Shown here piece after piece: positions 53,482 to 62,927 of a DNA stretch of 64,000 nucleotides. The notes below the pieces were generated by a model. The model did no database searches, was not told the DNA's origin, and was given only the letters and a program-made list of their open reading frames with translations. The DNA comes from Microbispora oryzae. Lineage in GTDB: Bacteria > Actinomycetota > Actinomycetes > Streptosporangiales > Streptosporangiaceae. Made by a program: the position numbers and the translations under genes. The stretch covers positions 1 through 64,000 of the forward strand of contig NZ_JAFCNB010000023.1 in assembly GCF_017896165.1 (NCBI RefSeq), given 5' to 3'. Position 1 is the first letter of the stretch. Every line of letters starts with the position of its first letter.

Positions 53482-53833
53482 GCGCCAATGGTAGGGAGGC
53501 GCCTTCAACCGGTCCAGTTAGCGCATTTCGCACCACGACGCGGAGCCCCCCCGGGACGCCACCATCACGATCACGACGACCGACACGGCCGGAGCGGCGG
53601 GCGAGACCGAACCCGCCGACTTCGCCAACTCCGCCCTCTGGGGCTGAGCGGCCGCCTGATCACGCGTCCATGTCAGAGGCCCCGCAGCCGTCCGGCCGCG
53701 GGGCCTCTCGCGTAGCCGGAGAGATCTACGGCCCCGGCGATTATCTGTTTCCAGATGAGCCACGACGGCCACTTCCGGCTCTCGATAGAGTTGGGTCTTC
53801 GCCCCGCCCACCACGAAAGGCCAGAGATCAACC
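53482..53833. other. 352-bp gap between SARP and dnaE
   Basis: It contains one 11-bp stem (53675-53685 with 53698-53708) without a T-run, possibly a terminator or processing hairpin, and the upstream region of dnaE. Short reading frames across it are low-complexity and not supported. Confidence 0.5.
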
Positions 53834-56800
53834 GTGGCTGATTCGTTCGTTCACCTGCATGTTCACACCGAATACTCGATGCTGGACGGAGCGGCGAAGA
53901 TCGGCAAACTGGCCGAGCGGGCGGCGTCGCTGGGCATGCCCGCGATCGCGATGAGCGACCACGGCAACATGTTCGGCGCCTACGAGTTCCAGTCGAAGAT
54001 GAAGGCCGCAGGGGTCAAGCCCATCATCGGCATCGAGGGTTACGTCAGTCCGGAATCCCGTCATTACAAGCAGCCGGTGTTCTGGGGGGAGCCCCACCAG
54101 CGCAAGTCGGACGAGCGTACCGGTCTGGGCGGCGACGTGTCGGCCAGCGGCACCTACCTGCACAAGACGATGTGGGCGGTCAACGCCCAGGGACTGCGCA
54201 ACCTGTTCAGGATCTCGTCACTGGCCTCGCTCGAAGGCCACATGAAGAAGTACCCGCGCATGGACGACGACCTGTTCGAGCAGTACCACGAGGGCATCGT
54301 CGCGACCACCGGCTGCCCGTCCGGCGCGGTGCAGACCCGGCTCAGGCTCGGGCAGTACGACAAGGCGCTGGAGCACGCCGCCAAATACCAGGAGATCTTC
54401 GGGCGGGACAACTACTTCCTGGAGATCATGGATCACGGTGGGATCCCGATCGAGACGGGTGTCCGCGAGGACCTGTTGCGGATCGGCAAGACTCTCGGCA
54501 TCCCGCCCCTGGTCACCAACGACTCCCACTACGTCACCGAAGACCAGTCGACCGCGCACGACGCGCTGCTCTGTGTCGGCACGAACTCCCTGATCAGCGA
54601 CCCCAGCCGGTTCCGCTTCTCCGGCAACGGCTACTACGTGCGCACCGCGGAGGAGATGTGGGCCCTCGACCCGAGCTCCGACGTGTGGACCGAGGGCTGC
54701 AAGAACACCCTGCTGATCGCTGAGCGGGTCGAGCCCTACGACGAGGTCTTCGCCCACCGTGACCTGGCCGCCAAGTTCCCGGTCCCCGAGGGGGAGACCG
54801 AGATGAGCTGGCTCCGCAAGGAGGCCCAGGCGGGCGCGGTGCGCCGCTACGGGGATCCCGTGCCGGCCGAAGTCGTGGAGCGGATCGAGTACGAACTCGG
54901 CGTCATCGAGAGCATGGGCTTTCCCGGATACTTCCTCGTCGTCGCGGACATCTGCCGCTACGCGCGGGACAACGGCATCTGGCTGGGCCCCGGCCGTGGA
55001 TCGGCCACGGGGTCGATGGTCGCTTATGTCACCGGAATCACCGAACTCGACCCGATCGAACACTCTCTGCTGTTCGAGCGGTTCCTGAACCCCGAACGAA
55101 TCTCCATGCCCGACGTCGACCTGGACTTCGACGAGCGCCGGCGCGGTGACATGATCCGTTATGTCACGGAGAAGTACGGCGAGGACAACGTCTCGCTGAT
55201 CATCACCTACATGACGATCAAGTCGAAGGCGGCGGTGAAGGACGCGGCCCGCGTCCTGGGCTACCCCTTCCCGGTAGGCGAGAAGATCACCAAGGCGTTC
55301 CCGCCAGCCGTCATGGGCAAGGAGATCCCGCTCACCGGCATCTTCGACGAGAAGCACCCCCGGTACGCCGAGGCGACCGAGCTCCGGAAGCTCTACGGCG
55401 AAGACTCCGACGTCAAGCAGGTCATCGACACCGCGCTCGGCCTCGAAGGACTGACCCGGGGCACCGGCGTCCACGCCGCGGGCGTCATCCTCTCCTCGCA
55501 GCCGTTGATCGACGTCATGCCGATCTTCATGCGCCCCGACGACGGTGCCCGCATCACCGGCTTCGACGGACCGAGCTCCGAGTCCATGGGCGCCCTGAAG
55601 ATGGACTTCCTGGGCCTGCGCAACCTGACCGTCATCGGCGACGCCGTACAGAACGTGAAGGACAACCGCGGCGTCGAGCTGGACATGCTCAGCCTCGCGC
55701 TGGACGACAAGAAGACCTACGACCTGCTGGCACGCGGTGAGACGCTCGGCGTGTTCCAGCTCGACAGCTCGATGATGCGGGACCTCACCAAGCTGATCGC
55801 GCCGGCCCGATTCGAAGACATCTCGTCCATCCTGGCCCTGGGCCGTCCCGGCCCCATGGGCGCGAACGCCCACACCAACTACGCGCTGCGCAAGGCCGGG
55901 CAGCAGGAGATCACCCCGATCCATCCCTCCCTCAAGGACGTCCTGGACCCGATCCTCGGAACCACCTATCACCTGGTGGTCTACCAGGAGCAGGTCATGG
56001 CCATCGCCCAGCAGCTGGCCGGCTACACCCTCGGTGGCGCCGACATCCTGCGCCGGGCCATGGGCAAGAAGAAGAAAGAGGAGATGGACAAGCAGTGGGC
56101 CACCTTCTCCTCCGGCATGATCGCCAAGGGTTACACCAAGGAAGCGGCCAAGGCCGTCTGGGACGTGCTGGAACCGTTCAGCTCCTACGGCTTCAACAAG
56201 TCCCACACCGCCGGCTACGGGCTCGTCTCGTACTGGACCGCCTATCTCAAGGCCAACTACCCGGCCGAGTACATGGCCGCCCTGCTCACCTCGGTCGGCA
56301 CGAACAAGGACCGCATGGCGCTCTACCTCGCCGAGTGCCGGCGTATGCGGCTCAAGGTCCTGCCGCCTGACGTCAACGAGTCGGGCCTGCGGTTCACCGC
56401 CGTCGGAGAGGACGTCCGCTTCGGTCTGGGCGCCATCCAGAACGTCGGCGAAAACGCCATCAAGGGCATCATCGCCGCACGCCAGGAGAAGGGCGCCTAC
56501 ACCGATTTCAACGACTTCCTGACCAAGGTCCCTCAGGTCGTCTGCAACAAGCGCACGATTGAATCGCTGATCAAAGCGGGAGCGTTCGACGGTCTGGGCC
56601 ATCCCCGGCAGGGCCTGATCCAGATCCACGACCAGGCCGTGGACGCCGTCATCGACGTCAAGCGCAAGGAAGCCCTCGGCCAGGATTCGCTCTTCGGCGC
56701 GTTCGACGACGACAGCGGAGCGGGAAACGTCTTCCATATCGCCGTCCCCGACGGCGAGTGGGACAAGAAGACGAAACTGTCCTTCGAACGGGAAATGCTC

Positions 56801-57418
56801 GGCCTGTACGTATCCGACCATCCCCTCAACGGCGCCGAACGCATCCTGGAACGCAACCGTGACCTGACCATCGCCCAGGTCCTGGACGGACAGGCCGGAG
56901 CAGGCAACGTCCGCATCGCCGGCATCATCTCCGGCGTCGACAAGAAGGTCACCAAGAAGGGCGACGTCTGGGCCATCCTCAAAATCGAGGACCACGACGG
57001 ATCCATCGAGGTGCCCTGCTTCCCGCAGACGTACCAGCTTTACGGCACCAACCTCGCGCCCGACCTCGTCGTCGCGGTCACCGGCCGGATCCGTTCACGC
57101 GGTGACGGCGAAGACGCGACCATCTCCTTCAACGCCACAGACATCACGTTCCTCGACATCTCCGGAATCCAGGACGACGGCCGCGAACCGATCGTGATCG
57201 CCCTCCGCGAGGAGCGCATCAACAGTGACCTCGTCTACGAACTCAAGCGCATTCTGACCGTGCACCCGGGCGAAACCCCCGTCCGCTTGCGGGTGGAGCG
57301 GCTCAACCGGAAAATCAACGTCGTCGAGCTTCCCGATTACGCGGTGAACATCAGCAACGGCGCGTTCGCCGGAGACATCAAGGTCCTCCTGGGGGCGAAC
57401 GCGCTCGTTGTGCCGTGA
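53834..57418 (+). CDS. dnaE: DNA polymerase III alpha subunit (DnaE)
   Basis: A 1194-residue, full-length replicative polymerase. The N-terminal PHP domain opens F-V-H-L-H-V-H-T-E-Y-S-M-L-D-G and has M-S-D-H-G-N-M. The catalytic palm has the Asp pair in M-P-D-V-D-L-D-F-D-E-R-R, with G-P-G-R-G-S-A just before it. The fingers, the beta-binding region and the C-terminal OB fold (V-R-I-A-G-I-I-S-G-V) follow. The start is GTG. The gene stands beside a SARP regulator and a drug exporter, not beside the lspA/rluD-type genes that flank dnaE in several actinomycetes. It could therefore be either the housekeeping gene in another context or a second, resistance-type copy. Confidence 0.95.
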   Translation: MADSFVHLHVHTEYSMLDGAAKIGKLAERAASLGMPAIAMSDHGNMFGAYEFQSKMKAAGVKPIIGIEGYVSPESRHYKQPVFWGEPHQRKSDERTGLGGDVSASGTYLHKTMWAVNAQGLRNLFRISSLASLEGHMKKYPRMDDDLFEQYHEGIVATTGCPSGAVQTRLRLGQYDKALEHAAKYQEIFGRDNYFLEIMDHGGIPIETGVREDLLRIGKTLGIPPLVTNDSHYVTEDQSTAHDALLCVGTNSLISDPSRFRFSGNGYYVRTAEEMWALDPSSDVWTEGCKNTLLIAERVEPYDEVFAHRDLAAKFPVPEGETEMSWLRKEAQAGAVRRYGDPVPAEVVERIEYELGVIESMGFPGYFLVVADICRYARDNGIWLGPGRGSATGSMVAYVTGITELDPIEHSLLFERFLNPERISMPDVDLDFDERRRGDMIRYVTEKYGEDNVSLIITYMTIKSKAAVKDAARVLGYPFPVGEKITKAFPPAVMGKEIPLTGIFDEKHPRYAEATELRKLYGEDSDVKQVIDTALGLEGLTRGTGVHAAGVILSSQPLIDVMPIFMRPDDGARITGFDGPSSESMGALKMDFLGLRNLTVIGDAVQNVKDNRGVELDMLSLALDDKKTYDLLARGETLGVFQLDSSMMRDLTKLIAPARFEDISSILALGRPGPMGANAHTNYALRKAGQQEITPIHPSLKDVLDPILGTTYHLVVYQEQVMAIAQQLAGYTLGGADILRRAMGKKKKEEMDKQWATFSSGMIAKGYTKEAAKAVWDVLEPFSSYGFNKSHTAGYGLVSYWTAYLKANYPAEYMAALLTSVGTNKDRMALYLAECRRMRLKVLPPDVNESGLRFTAVGEDVRFGLGAIQNVGENAIKGIIAARQEKGAYTDFNDFLTKVPQVVCNKRTIESLIKAGAFDGLGHPRQGLIQIHDQAVDAVIDVKRKEALGQDSLFGAFDDDSGAGNVFHIAVPDGEWDKKTKLSFEREMLGLYVSDHPLNGAERILERNRDLTIAQVLDGQAGAGNVRIAGIISGVDKKVTKKGDVWAILKIEDHDGSIEVPCFPQTYQLYGTNLAPDLVVAVTGRIRSRGDGEDATISFNATDITFLDISGIQDDGREPIVIALREERINSDLVYELKRILTVHPGETPVRLRVERLNRKINVVELPDYAVNISNGAFAGDIKVLLGANALVVP

Positions 57419-57473
57419 CAGGTCGTCCTGCCTGAAGGACGTCGGGTGAGCGCCCGCCGCACCGGTGCGTGGC

Positions 57474-58907
57474 TCAGTGGACGTGTGGTGCCGCGCCGGC
57501 GGGTGCGACCCCCGCGGGCACGACGAACGCGCTCAACACGGCGGCGGCCAGGGCCGCGACGGCGCTGACCGTGAAAGCCAGGGCAACGCCGGCCGCGGTG
57601 ACCTCGCCGGTCACGCCGGCGGCGGCGACGGTGGACAGGACGGCGACTCCGAACGCGCCGCCGAGTTCGTGGAAGGTGTTCACGATCCCCGAGCGCGTTC
57701 CGGTCTCGCCCGGGGCGACCGCGGTCAGTGCCGCGGTGACCGCCGTCACCAGAGCGGCGCCGACACCGATCGCCGCTACGGCGAGCCCGGCCACCAGCCA
57801 GACGGGACCGGCCGCGCCGGCCGCCAGCCCGGAACCGGCCGCGGCGAGGGCCAGCGAGCCGGCGGCGAGCACGCGTCCGTCGAGCTTCGTGACGGCCCGG
57901 CTGCCGCCGTGGGCCCCGATGATCGTGCCGAGCGCGATCGGCAGGAAGGCCAGACCGGTCCCCGCTGCGCTGTAGCCGTGAAGACGCTGAAGGTAGAACG
58001 ACCCGAGGAAGAACGCGCCGACCAGCAGGCCGGTGGCGACCAGCATCAGCGACGCCCCGGCCACCACCGGGCGACGGGTCAGCACCCGCAGCGGCATGAG
58101 CGGCGCGGCGGCCGCCCGCTCGATCATCACGAACACGCCGTAGAGCAGAGCCGCCATGGCCAGCGGTACGAGCGTCGACGCCGCGAGCCAACCGTGCCCA
58201 CCGGCGTTGACCAGTCCGTATATGAGGGCACCGGTGGCGAGGGTGGCCGAGAGCGCTCCCGCCACATCCACCGGAACGGCTCCCGGCCGGTGTCGCCGCC
58301 CGGCGGGAGCCACCATGGGCAGCAGCGCCAAGGCGATCAGCCCGGCCGGCACGTTGATGAAGAACACCCACCGCCAACCGGGGCCGGAGGTCAGCAGGCC
58401 GCCGAGGAGCACGCCCAGGGCTGATCCCGTGCCGCCGATCGCCGCCCATACGCCCAGCGCCCTGGCCCGATCCCGGCCGGCGAAGGTCGTGGTGACCACC
58501 GACAGCGCCGCCGGCGACATCGCCGCCGCACCGATGCCCTGCGCGGCTCGACCGGCCAGCAGCATCGTCGCGCCGGCCGCGAGTCCGCTGGCCAGCGACG
58601 CAGCGACGAAGATCGCAAGCCCGCTGAGCAGCATCCGGCGAGCACCGAACATGTCGGCGGCACGGCCGCCGAGCAGCATGAGACCACCGAATGCCAGCGT
58701 GTAGGCCGCCAGCACCCACGGCACGACACCTTGGTGCAGCGCCAGGTCGGCGCCGATGTCGGGGAGCGCCACGTTCACGACGGTCACATCGAGGACAAGC
58801 ATGAACTGTCCGGCGCTCAACAGGCCCAGCAGCCACCACCGTCTCGCGCCGGGAGCTCCGGGGTCCTCCCGTTCCGTCGCAGGTCCCGACTGTGACGTAG
58901 CCGCCAT
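57474..58907 (-). CDS. DHA2-family MFS drug exporter
   Basis: A 477-residue carrier with about fourteen helices. The first helix holds L-D-V-T-V-V-N-V-A-L-P-D-I-G, the motif that marks the 14-TM EmrB/QacA group, and G-R-A-A-D-M-F-G-A-R-R is motif A. The start is the ATG at 58907 with GGAGGAGG eight bases upstream; the longer frame is not protein-like. Two ATGTTCG sequences lie just upstream. The TetR gene 250 bp away is the likely repressor. Confidence 0.9.
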   Translation of the reverse strand: MAATSQSGPATEREDPGAPGARRWWLLGLLSAGQFMLVLDVTVVNVALPDIGADLALHQGVVPWVLAAYTLAFGGLMLLGGRAADMFGARRMLLSGLAIFVAASLASGLAAGATMLLAGRAAQGIGAAAMSPAALSVVTTTFAGRDRARALGVWAAIGGTGSALGVLLGGLLTSGPGWRWVFFINVPAGLIALALLPMVAPAGRRHRPGAVPVDVAGALSATLATGALIYGLVNAGGHGWLAASTLVPLAMAALLYGVFVMIERAAAAPLMPLRVLTRRPVVAGASLMLVATGLLVGAFFLGSFYLQRLHGYSAAGTGLAFLPIALGTIIGAHGGSRAVTKLDGRVLAAGSLALAAAGSGLAAGAAGPVWLVAGLAVAAIGVGAALVTAVTAALTAVAPGETGTRSGIVNTFHELGGAFGVAVLSTVAAAGVTGEVTAAGVALAFTVSAVAALAAAVLSAFVVPAGVAPAGAAPHVH

Positions 58908-58975
58908 GGCCGCCTCCTCCGGTACGTCGGCGGCGATCGCAGGCGCGACCGGCCCTCCGATCAACTCAAACAACC

Positions 58976-59022
58976 ATGTTCGGGTTTCACCGTAGCCGAC
59001 CAATTCATACATGGATGTTCGA
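58976..59022. promoter_or_regulatory. repeated ATGTTCG sites before the MFS gene
   Basis: ATGTTCG occurs at 58976-58982 and, as ATGTTCGA, at 59015-59022 in the exporter promoter. The TGTTCGA half-site is the same as that in the palindrome at 61023-61040 before the oxidase operon. A common TetR repressor is a reasonable guess. Confidence 0.45.
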
Positions 59023-59153
59023 CTTATGACGGTGTGACGGAGCTCACAGCGCGGCGCTGCGGGGAAGAGGCGCACGCGGGAACGGCGCCGGACCGCGGGC
59101 CCGGGCGCGCGAGGAAGGCGACTCGGCGAGACCGGCGGTTACGGAGTCGGCGG

Positions 59154-59804
59154 TTACGGGGTCGACGTGGCCGCGGCCGCACCGGGCGCGGCGAGGGCCG
59201 CGAGCAGCGTCACCGAGATGACACGCGCGGCATCGTCGGCGTCCAGCCTCCCGGCGGCGCTGTCTTCGGCCGCGGCGTGCATCAGACTGAACGCGGTCGT
59301 GACGAGCCATCTCTTGGGCAGGTCGTCGCGGAAGGCGCCGGCGCGCTGGCCGCGGTCGATGATCGTCTGCACCCTGTGCAGGATCCGGTCGTGGACGGCA
59401 CGGATCCGTTCGGCGGGCAGTTCACGCTGGGCGGCCTGAAGCACCGACCGGAACTGGTGGACGATCTGCCACGAGGCGCCGACGAGCCGGGCGAGCGCCT
59501 GGCTGGGGTCACCGGTGGTGTCGGTCGCGTCGAGCACGGCGTCGGCCTGCTCCACCGTCCGCGTCAGCACGGCGTCGACGAGATCCGCCCGGGTTCCGAA
59601 GTGCCCGTAGAGCGTGACCCGGCCGACCCCCGCCGCCTTGGCGATGTCGGCGACGCTGGCGTCGGCGTCGCGAGCCAGGCACAGCTGGGCCGCGTCCAGG
59701 ATGGCCTGGATGTTGCGCCGGGCGTCGGCCCGCCGCTCGCCCTGCGCCGCGGGGCGCTGCGCGGACCGCGGCCTGTCACCGGTGTCCCGCGATGTGGCTG
59801 CCAT
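59154..59804 (-). CDS. TetR-family regulator
   Basis: A 216-residue regulator. The HTH lies near residues 28-75: A-R-R-N-I-Q-A-I-L-D-A-A, D-I-A-K-A-A-G-V-G-R-V-T-L-Y-G-H-F-G-T-R. The C-terminal ligand domain is of the common AcrR type. AGGAG is six bases before the ATG at 59804. It is transcribed toward the DHA2 exporter gene and is its most probable regulator. Confidence 0.88.
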   Translation of the reverse strand: MAATSRDTGDRPRSAQRPAAQGERRADARRNIQAILDAAQLCLARDADASVADIAKAAGVGRVTLYGHFGTRADLVDAVLTRTVEQADAVLDATDTTGDPSQALARLVGASWQIVHQFRSVLQAAQRELPAERIRAVHDRILHRVQTIIDRGQRAGAFRDDLPKRWLVTTAFSLMHAAAEDSAAGRLDADDAARVISVTLLAALAAPGAAAATSTP

Positions 59805-59933
59805 CCCCGCTCCTGTGCCGCATGAGCCGATGTTTCCGAGTAACCGGAACAGCATAGTTCGTGTTGCCACCGCGTACCGCCCGCCGGGCGCGTCGGCTTC
59901 TGCGCCACGGCGGGCGGGCCTCACGCCCGCGGA

Positions 59934-60527
59934 TCAGGGCTCGGCCGGGCCGTGGTCGCCGGCGCCGTACAGGAGCAGCACCGAGGTGCGGAACTGGTCC
60001 GCAGCGGTGCGGGCGTCCACGAGGCCGACGCGGATGCACTGGTGGACGGCGTGACCGAGGGCGATCGTCGCCGCCACCAGCCAGCCGGTCTCCAACTCGG
60101 TGGCGAAGTCGCCGCTGTCGCGGCCGCGGCGGATGAGGGACTCCAGGGTCGCCTGGAGCGGCACGTGGCGTGCGGCGTCCGCTTCGGGCACGGGTTCGGG
60201 ACCGCCGAGGACCGTCTGCTCGGCCAGCAGCGTGCCGACGGAGGCGAGGAAGCGGTCGAGGGCCTGGAGGGCGGTGCCGGTCTCGACGTCGGCGGCCTCC
60301 AACACCGCGTACGCCCGGCGGCTCAGCTCGTCACGAACCGCCGCCAGCAGCGTTTCCCGGGTGCCGAAGTGCACGTACGCCGTCTGCCGCGTCACCCCGG
60401 CCGCGGCGGCGATCTCCGCCATGCCCGCGTCGGGACGGGAGGAGAGCAGCTGAATCGCCGCCGACACCAGGGCGGCACGGTTGCGGGAGACCTCCACTCG
60501 CTGCCGGCGGCGCCTTATCTCTGACAC
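59934..60527 (-). CDS. TetR-family regulator, divergent from NTF2-like gene
   Basis: A 197-residue regulator (GTG at 60527; a TTG three codons earlier is possible). The HTH is I-A-A-A-A-G-V-T-R-Q-T-A-Y-V-H-F-G-T-R-E-T-L-L in the N-terminal 60 residues. It is separated by 39 bp from the divergent NTF2-like gene, and a symmetrical sequence covers both starts, so it probably represses itself and that gene. Confidence 0.88.
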   Translation of the reverse strand: MSEIRRRRQRVEVSRNRAALVSAAIQLLSSRPDAGMAEIAAAAGVTRQTAYVHFGTRETLLAAVRDELSRRAYAVLEAADVETGTALQALDRFLASVGTLLAEQTVLGGPEPVPEADAARHVPLQATLESLIRRGRDSGDFATELETGWLVAATIALGHAVHQCIRVGLVDARTAADQFRTSVLLLYGAGDHGPAEP

Positions 60528-60579
60528 GGTTGACAACCTTAACAGAGCTCCTTAAGAGTGACAGACATGTCAGAGATAA
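60515..60579. promoter_or_regulatory. inverted repeat spanning both start codons, with inner palindrome
   Basis: TTATCTCTGACA (60515-60526) and TGTCAGAGATAA (60568-60579) are perfect inverted copies, each lying on the first codons of the TetR and NTF2-like genes. Inside, CTTAACAGAGCTCCTTAAG (60538-60556) has CTTAA/TTAAG ends. Either pair could be the operator. Confidence 0.7.
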
Positions 60580-60947
60580 CGCAGACAACCGAGCTGGCGG
60601 CCCGCCGCCTCCTGATCGACTACACCCGGGAGATGGCCAGGTCCGACGAGGACCCGGCGCTGATCGTGGACCGCACCGTGACCGGCGACGTGGTCTGGGT
60701 CACCGATGGCACCGCGCTCAGCCGGGATCAGCTGATCGCGCACGCGGCCCCGGCCCGCAAGAACGTCACCGCCGTCGAGATGCTGATCGACGAACTCCTC
60801 GTCGACGGCAACCGGTTCGCCGCGCGCTGCCGCCTCCTCGCGGAACACCGCAAGCTCGGCCGCGTGTCGATGGACTGGATCGTGATGGGTGAGGTCGCCG
60901 ACGACGGCCGGGTGCGGCGCGTCCACCAGCTCGCCCACTCGACCTGA
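60567..60947 (+). CDS. NTF2/SnoaL-like protein
   Basis: A 126-residue protein with the cone-shaped NTF2-like pattern: an N-terminal helix (A-A-R-R-L-L-I-D-Y-T-R-E-M-A-R), then D-V-V-W-V-T-D-G and strands ending in V-S-M-D-W-I-V-M-G-E-V. Such proteins are small isomerases, cyclases or ligand binders. No catalytic assignment is possible. A GTG at 60558 would add three residues. It is regulated, by inference, by the divergent TetR. Confidence 0.78.
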   Translation: MSEITQTTELAARRLLIDYTREMARSDEDPALIVDRTVTGDVVWVTDGTALSRDQLIAHAAPARKNVTAVEMLIDELLVDGNRFAARCRLLAEHRKLGRVSMDWIVMGEVADDGRVRRVHQLAHST

Positions 60948-61022
60948 CGGCGCGACCGGCGCCCGCAGGGCCAGTCCAGTCCTGGCGCCGCCGCGCTGTG
61001 AGCTTCACCACACCCCAATAAG

Positions 61023-61040
61023 TCGAACACAACTGTTCGA
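61023..61040. promoter_or_regulatory. palindrome TCGAACA-4-TGTTCGA
   Basis: A perfect 7-4-7 inverted repeat lies 58 bp before the membrane-protein/oxidase operon. It shares its half-site with the DHA2 exporter promoter and is a probable TetR operator. Confidence 0.65.
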
Positions 61041-61097
61041 GCTGGTGGTAGCGTCGAAACTGAACATTCGCGTTCGAATTAATGAAAGAGGGTCGTC

Positions 61098-61547
61098 GTG
61101 ACAGATGACGTGCGAGATTCCGGGCGCGTCCGCCGCTGGCCGTACCTGCTGTGCCGCGGCACGACGGCGGGCCTGGGCGCGCTGGGGGTGGCGCAAGCCG
61201 TATTCGCCGGGAGCTTCCTCGGCGGGCATTACGACGCCTTGCGGGTGCATTCGACGACGGCCCTGGTGATGGTGGCGGTCGCGGTCGTGCAGGCCGCCGG
61301 CGTGGTCGTGATGCGGCGGGCGGGCGGACCCTGGTCGGTGCTGCTGTTCGGCCTCGCCTTCCCCGTGATCCTGGGCGGGCTGACCGGCCTGGGGATGGGC
61401 CGGGTGCTGACCCTGCACGTCCCGCTCGGGGTGCTCGCCGTGGTCGGCCTGTTGAGGCTGGCGGCGTGGGTCTGGCGGACGCCGGTGCCCGCCAGGGCCC
61501 AGGCGGCCGGCCGGGTGCACGACCGGCCGGTCGGAGCGCTGTCGTGA
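61098..61547 (+). CDS. small four-helix membrane protein
   Basis: A 149-residue protein with four hydrophobic helices (about 20-40, 52-72, 82-105 and 108-128) and a charged tail. I do not recognise a family. The start is GTG. It overlaps the oxidase gene by GTGA and may have formed an export or membrane partner for it. Confidence 0.75.
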   Translation: MTDDVRDSGRVRRWPYLLCRGTTAGLGALGVAQAVFAGSFLGGHYDALRVHSTTALVMVAVAVVQAAGVVVMRRAGGPWSVLLFGLAFPVILGGLTGLGMGRVLTLHVPLGVLAVVGLLRLAAWVWRTPVPARAQAAGRVHDRPVGALS

Positions 61548-62870
61548 ACCGGCGCACGGCGCTACGCCTCGGTGTGGCCGCGGTCGGGGTGGGCGCCGTG
61601 GGCGCCGGGTGGCCGTTGGCCGGCCCGCTGCTCGGCCCGGGACAGCCCGGCAAACGACCTGCCGCAGCCGGTCGTGGTGCACCTGCATGGCGGGCACACG
61701 CCGGCCGACAGCGACGGATACCCCATCGACCTCGTCCTGCCCACCTCCGGAGCCGCGCCCGCCGACCACGCCATGCCCGTCATGGCCGACATGGCCGACA
61801 TGGCCGACATGGTCCGCGACGTGGCGACCGGTGAGCGGGCGTACACCTATCCGATGAACCAGCGGGCGGCGACCCTGTGGTACCACGACCACCGCATGGG
61901 CCACACCGGCCTGAACGTGTGGCGCGGCCTGGCCGGGTTCCATCTCGTCCACGACGACGAGTCCGACGCCCTGCCGCTGCCGCGAGGGGAGCGCGACATC
62001 CCCCTGATGATCGTTGACCGGTCCTTCGCCGCGGACGGGTCCTTCCGGTACCCGGTCTCCGCCGGCGGCGTGGCGGACGCGTACATGAACGGGGTCCTCG
62101 GCGACGTCATCCTGGTCAACGGCGCGCCCTGGCCGGTCGCTCGGACGGACCCGGCCCGCTACCGGCTGCGGCTGCTCAACGCCTCCAACGCCCGCCGCTA
62201 CCGTCTGGAACTCGATCCGCAGCCACCCGGCGGCTCCGCCCTGGTGCAGATCGGCAGCGACGGAGGGCTGCTGGACCGCCCGGTCGGCCACGACGCGCTG
62301 GAAATCGCCCCGGGCGAGCGCTTCGACGTCGTCGTCGACTTCTCCCGATACCGCCCCGGAACGAAGGTGCGGCTGGTCAACCGCCTGGGGTCGGGCGGCA
62401 CCGCCGAGGTGATGCGGTTCGACGTCACGGGCCGGGACCGCGGCGACGATTCCGCGATACCCGGCCGGTTGAGCGCCGGCGCCGTCCGGCTCACCCCGCA
62501 GCGCGCGGTCGCCACCCGTACGTTTTCCTTCCGGCAGCGCCGCGACGGCACCTGGACCATCAACGACCTGGCCTATCGCCCGGGTCGCGCGCTGGCGCGG
62601 CCGAAGCTGGGGACCGTCGAGATCTGGCGCTTCGTCACCGACTTCCACCATCCCGTGCATCTGCACCTGGACCCCTTCCAGGTGCTGTCCCGCAACGGCC
62701 GCGAGCCCGGGCCGTACGACTCCGGCTGGAAGGACACCGTCGACGTACGCCCGTCCGAGGCGGTCGAGGTCCTCACGCGGTTCACCGATTACCAGGGCGC
62801 GTTCCTGCTGCACTGCCACAACCTCGAACACGAGGACATGGCGATGATGGCCGATTTCATCACCACCTGA
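61544..62870 (+). pseudogene. multicopper oxidase with broken N-terminus
   Basis: The GTG at 61544 opens a Tat signal (M-N-R-R-T-A-L-R-L-G-V-A-A-V) that runs to about codon 36 and then leaves the frame. The oxidase continues from about 61650 in another frame, with all four copper motifs: H-L-H-G, W-Y-H-D-H, H-P-V-H-L-H-L and H-C-H-N-L-E-H-E-D-M. Compared with CotA/bilirubin-oxidase relatives, about 60-80 residues of the first cupredoxin domain between signal and H-L-H-G are missing. A deletion with frameshift explains both. An internal start at 61572 gives 432 residues but no signal and an incomplete first domain. Confidence 0.8.
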
Positions 62871-62927
62871 GAAGCCCGATCCGGCCCCGCCTCGCTCGCA
62901 CCAACCATTCATGACAGAGGAGAACCA

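Noticed and set aside
53518-53814. 98-residue minus-strand frame between SARP and dnaE
   Set aside because: Low-complexity, no start signal, and it covers the hairpin and the dnaE upstream region.
54218-56995. 925-residue minus-strand frame
   Set aside because: Shadow of dnaE caused by third-position G+C bias; low-complexity and no family motif.
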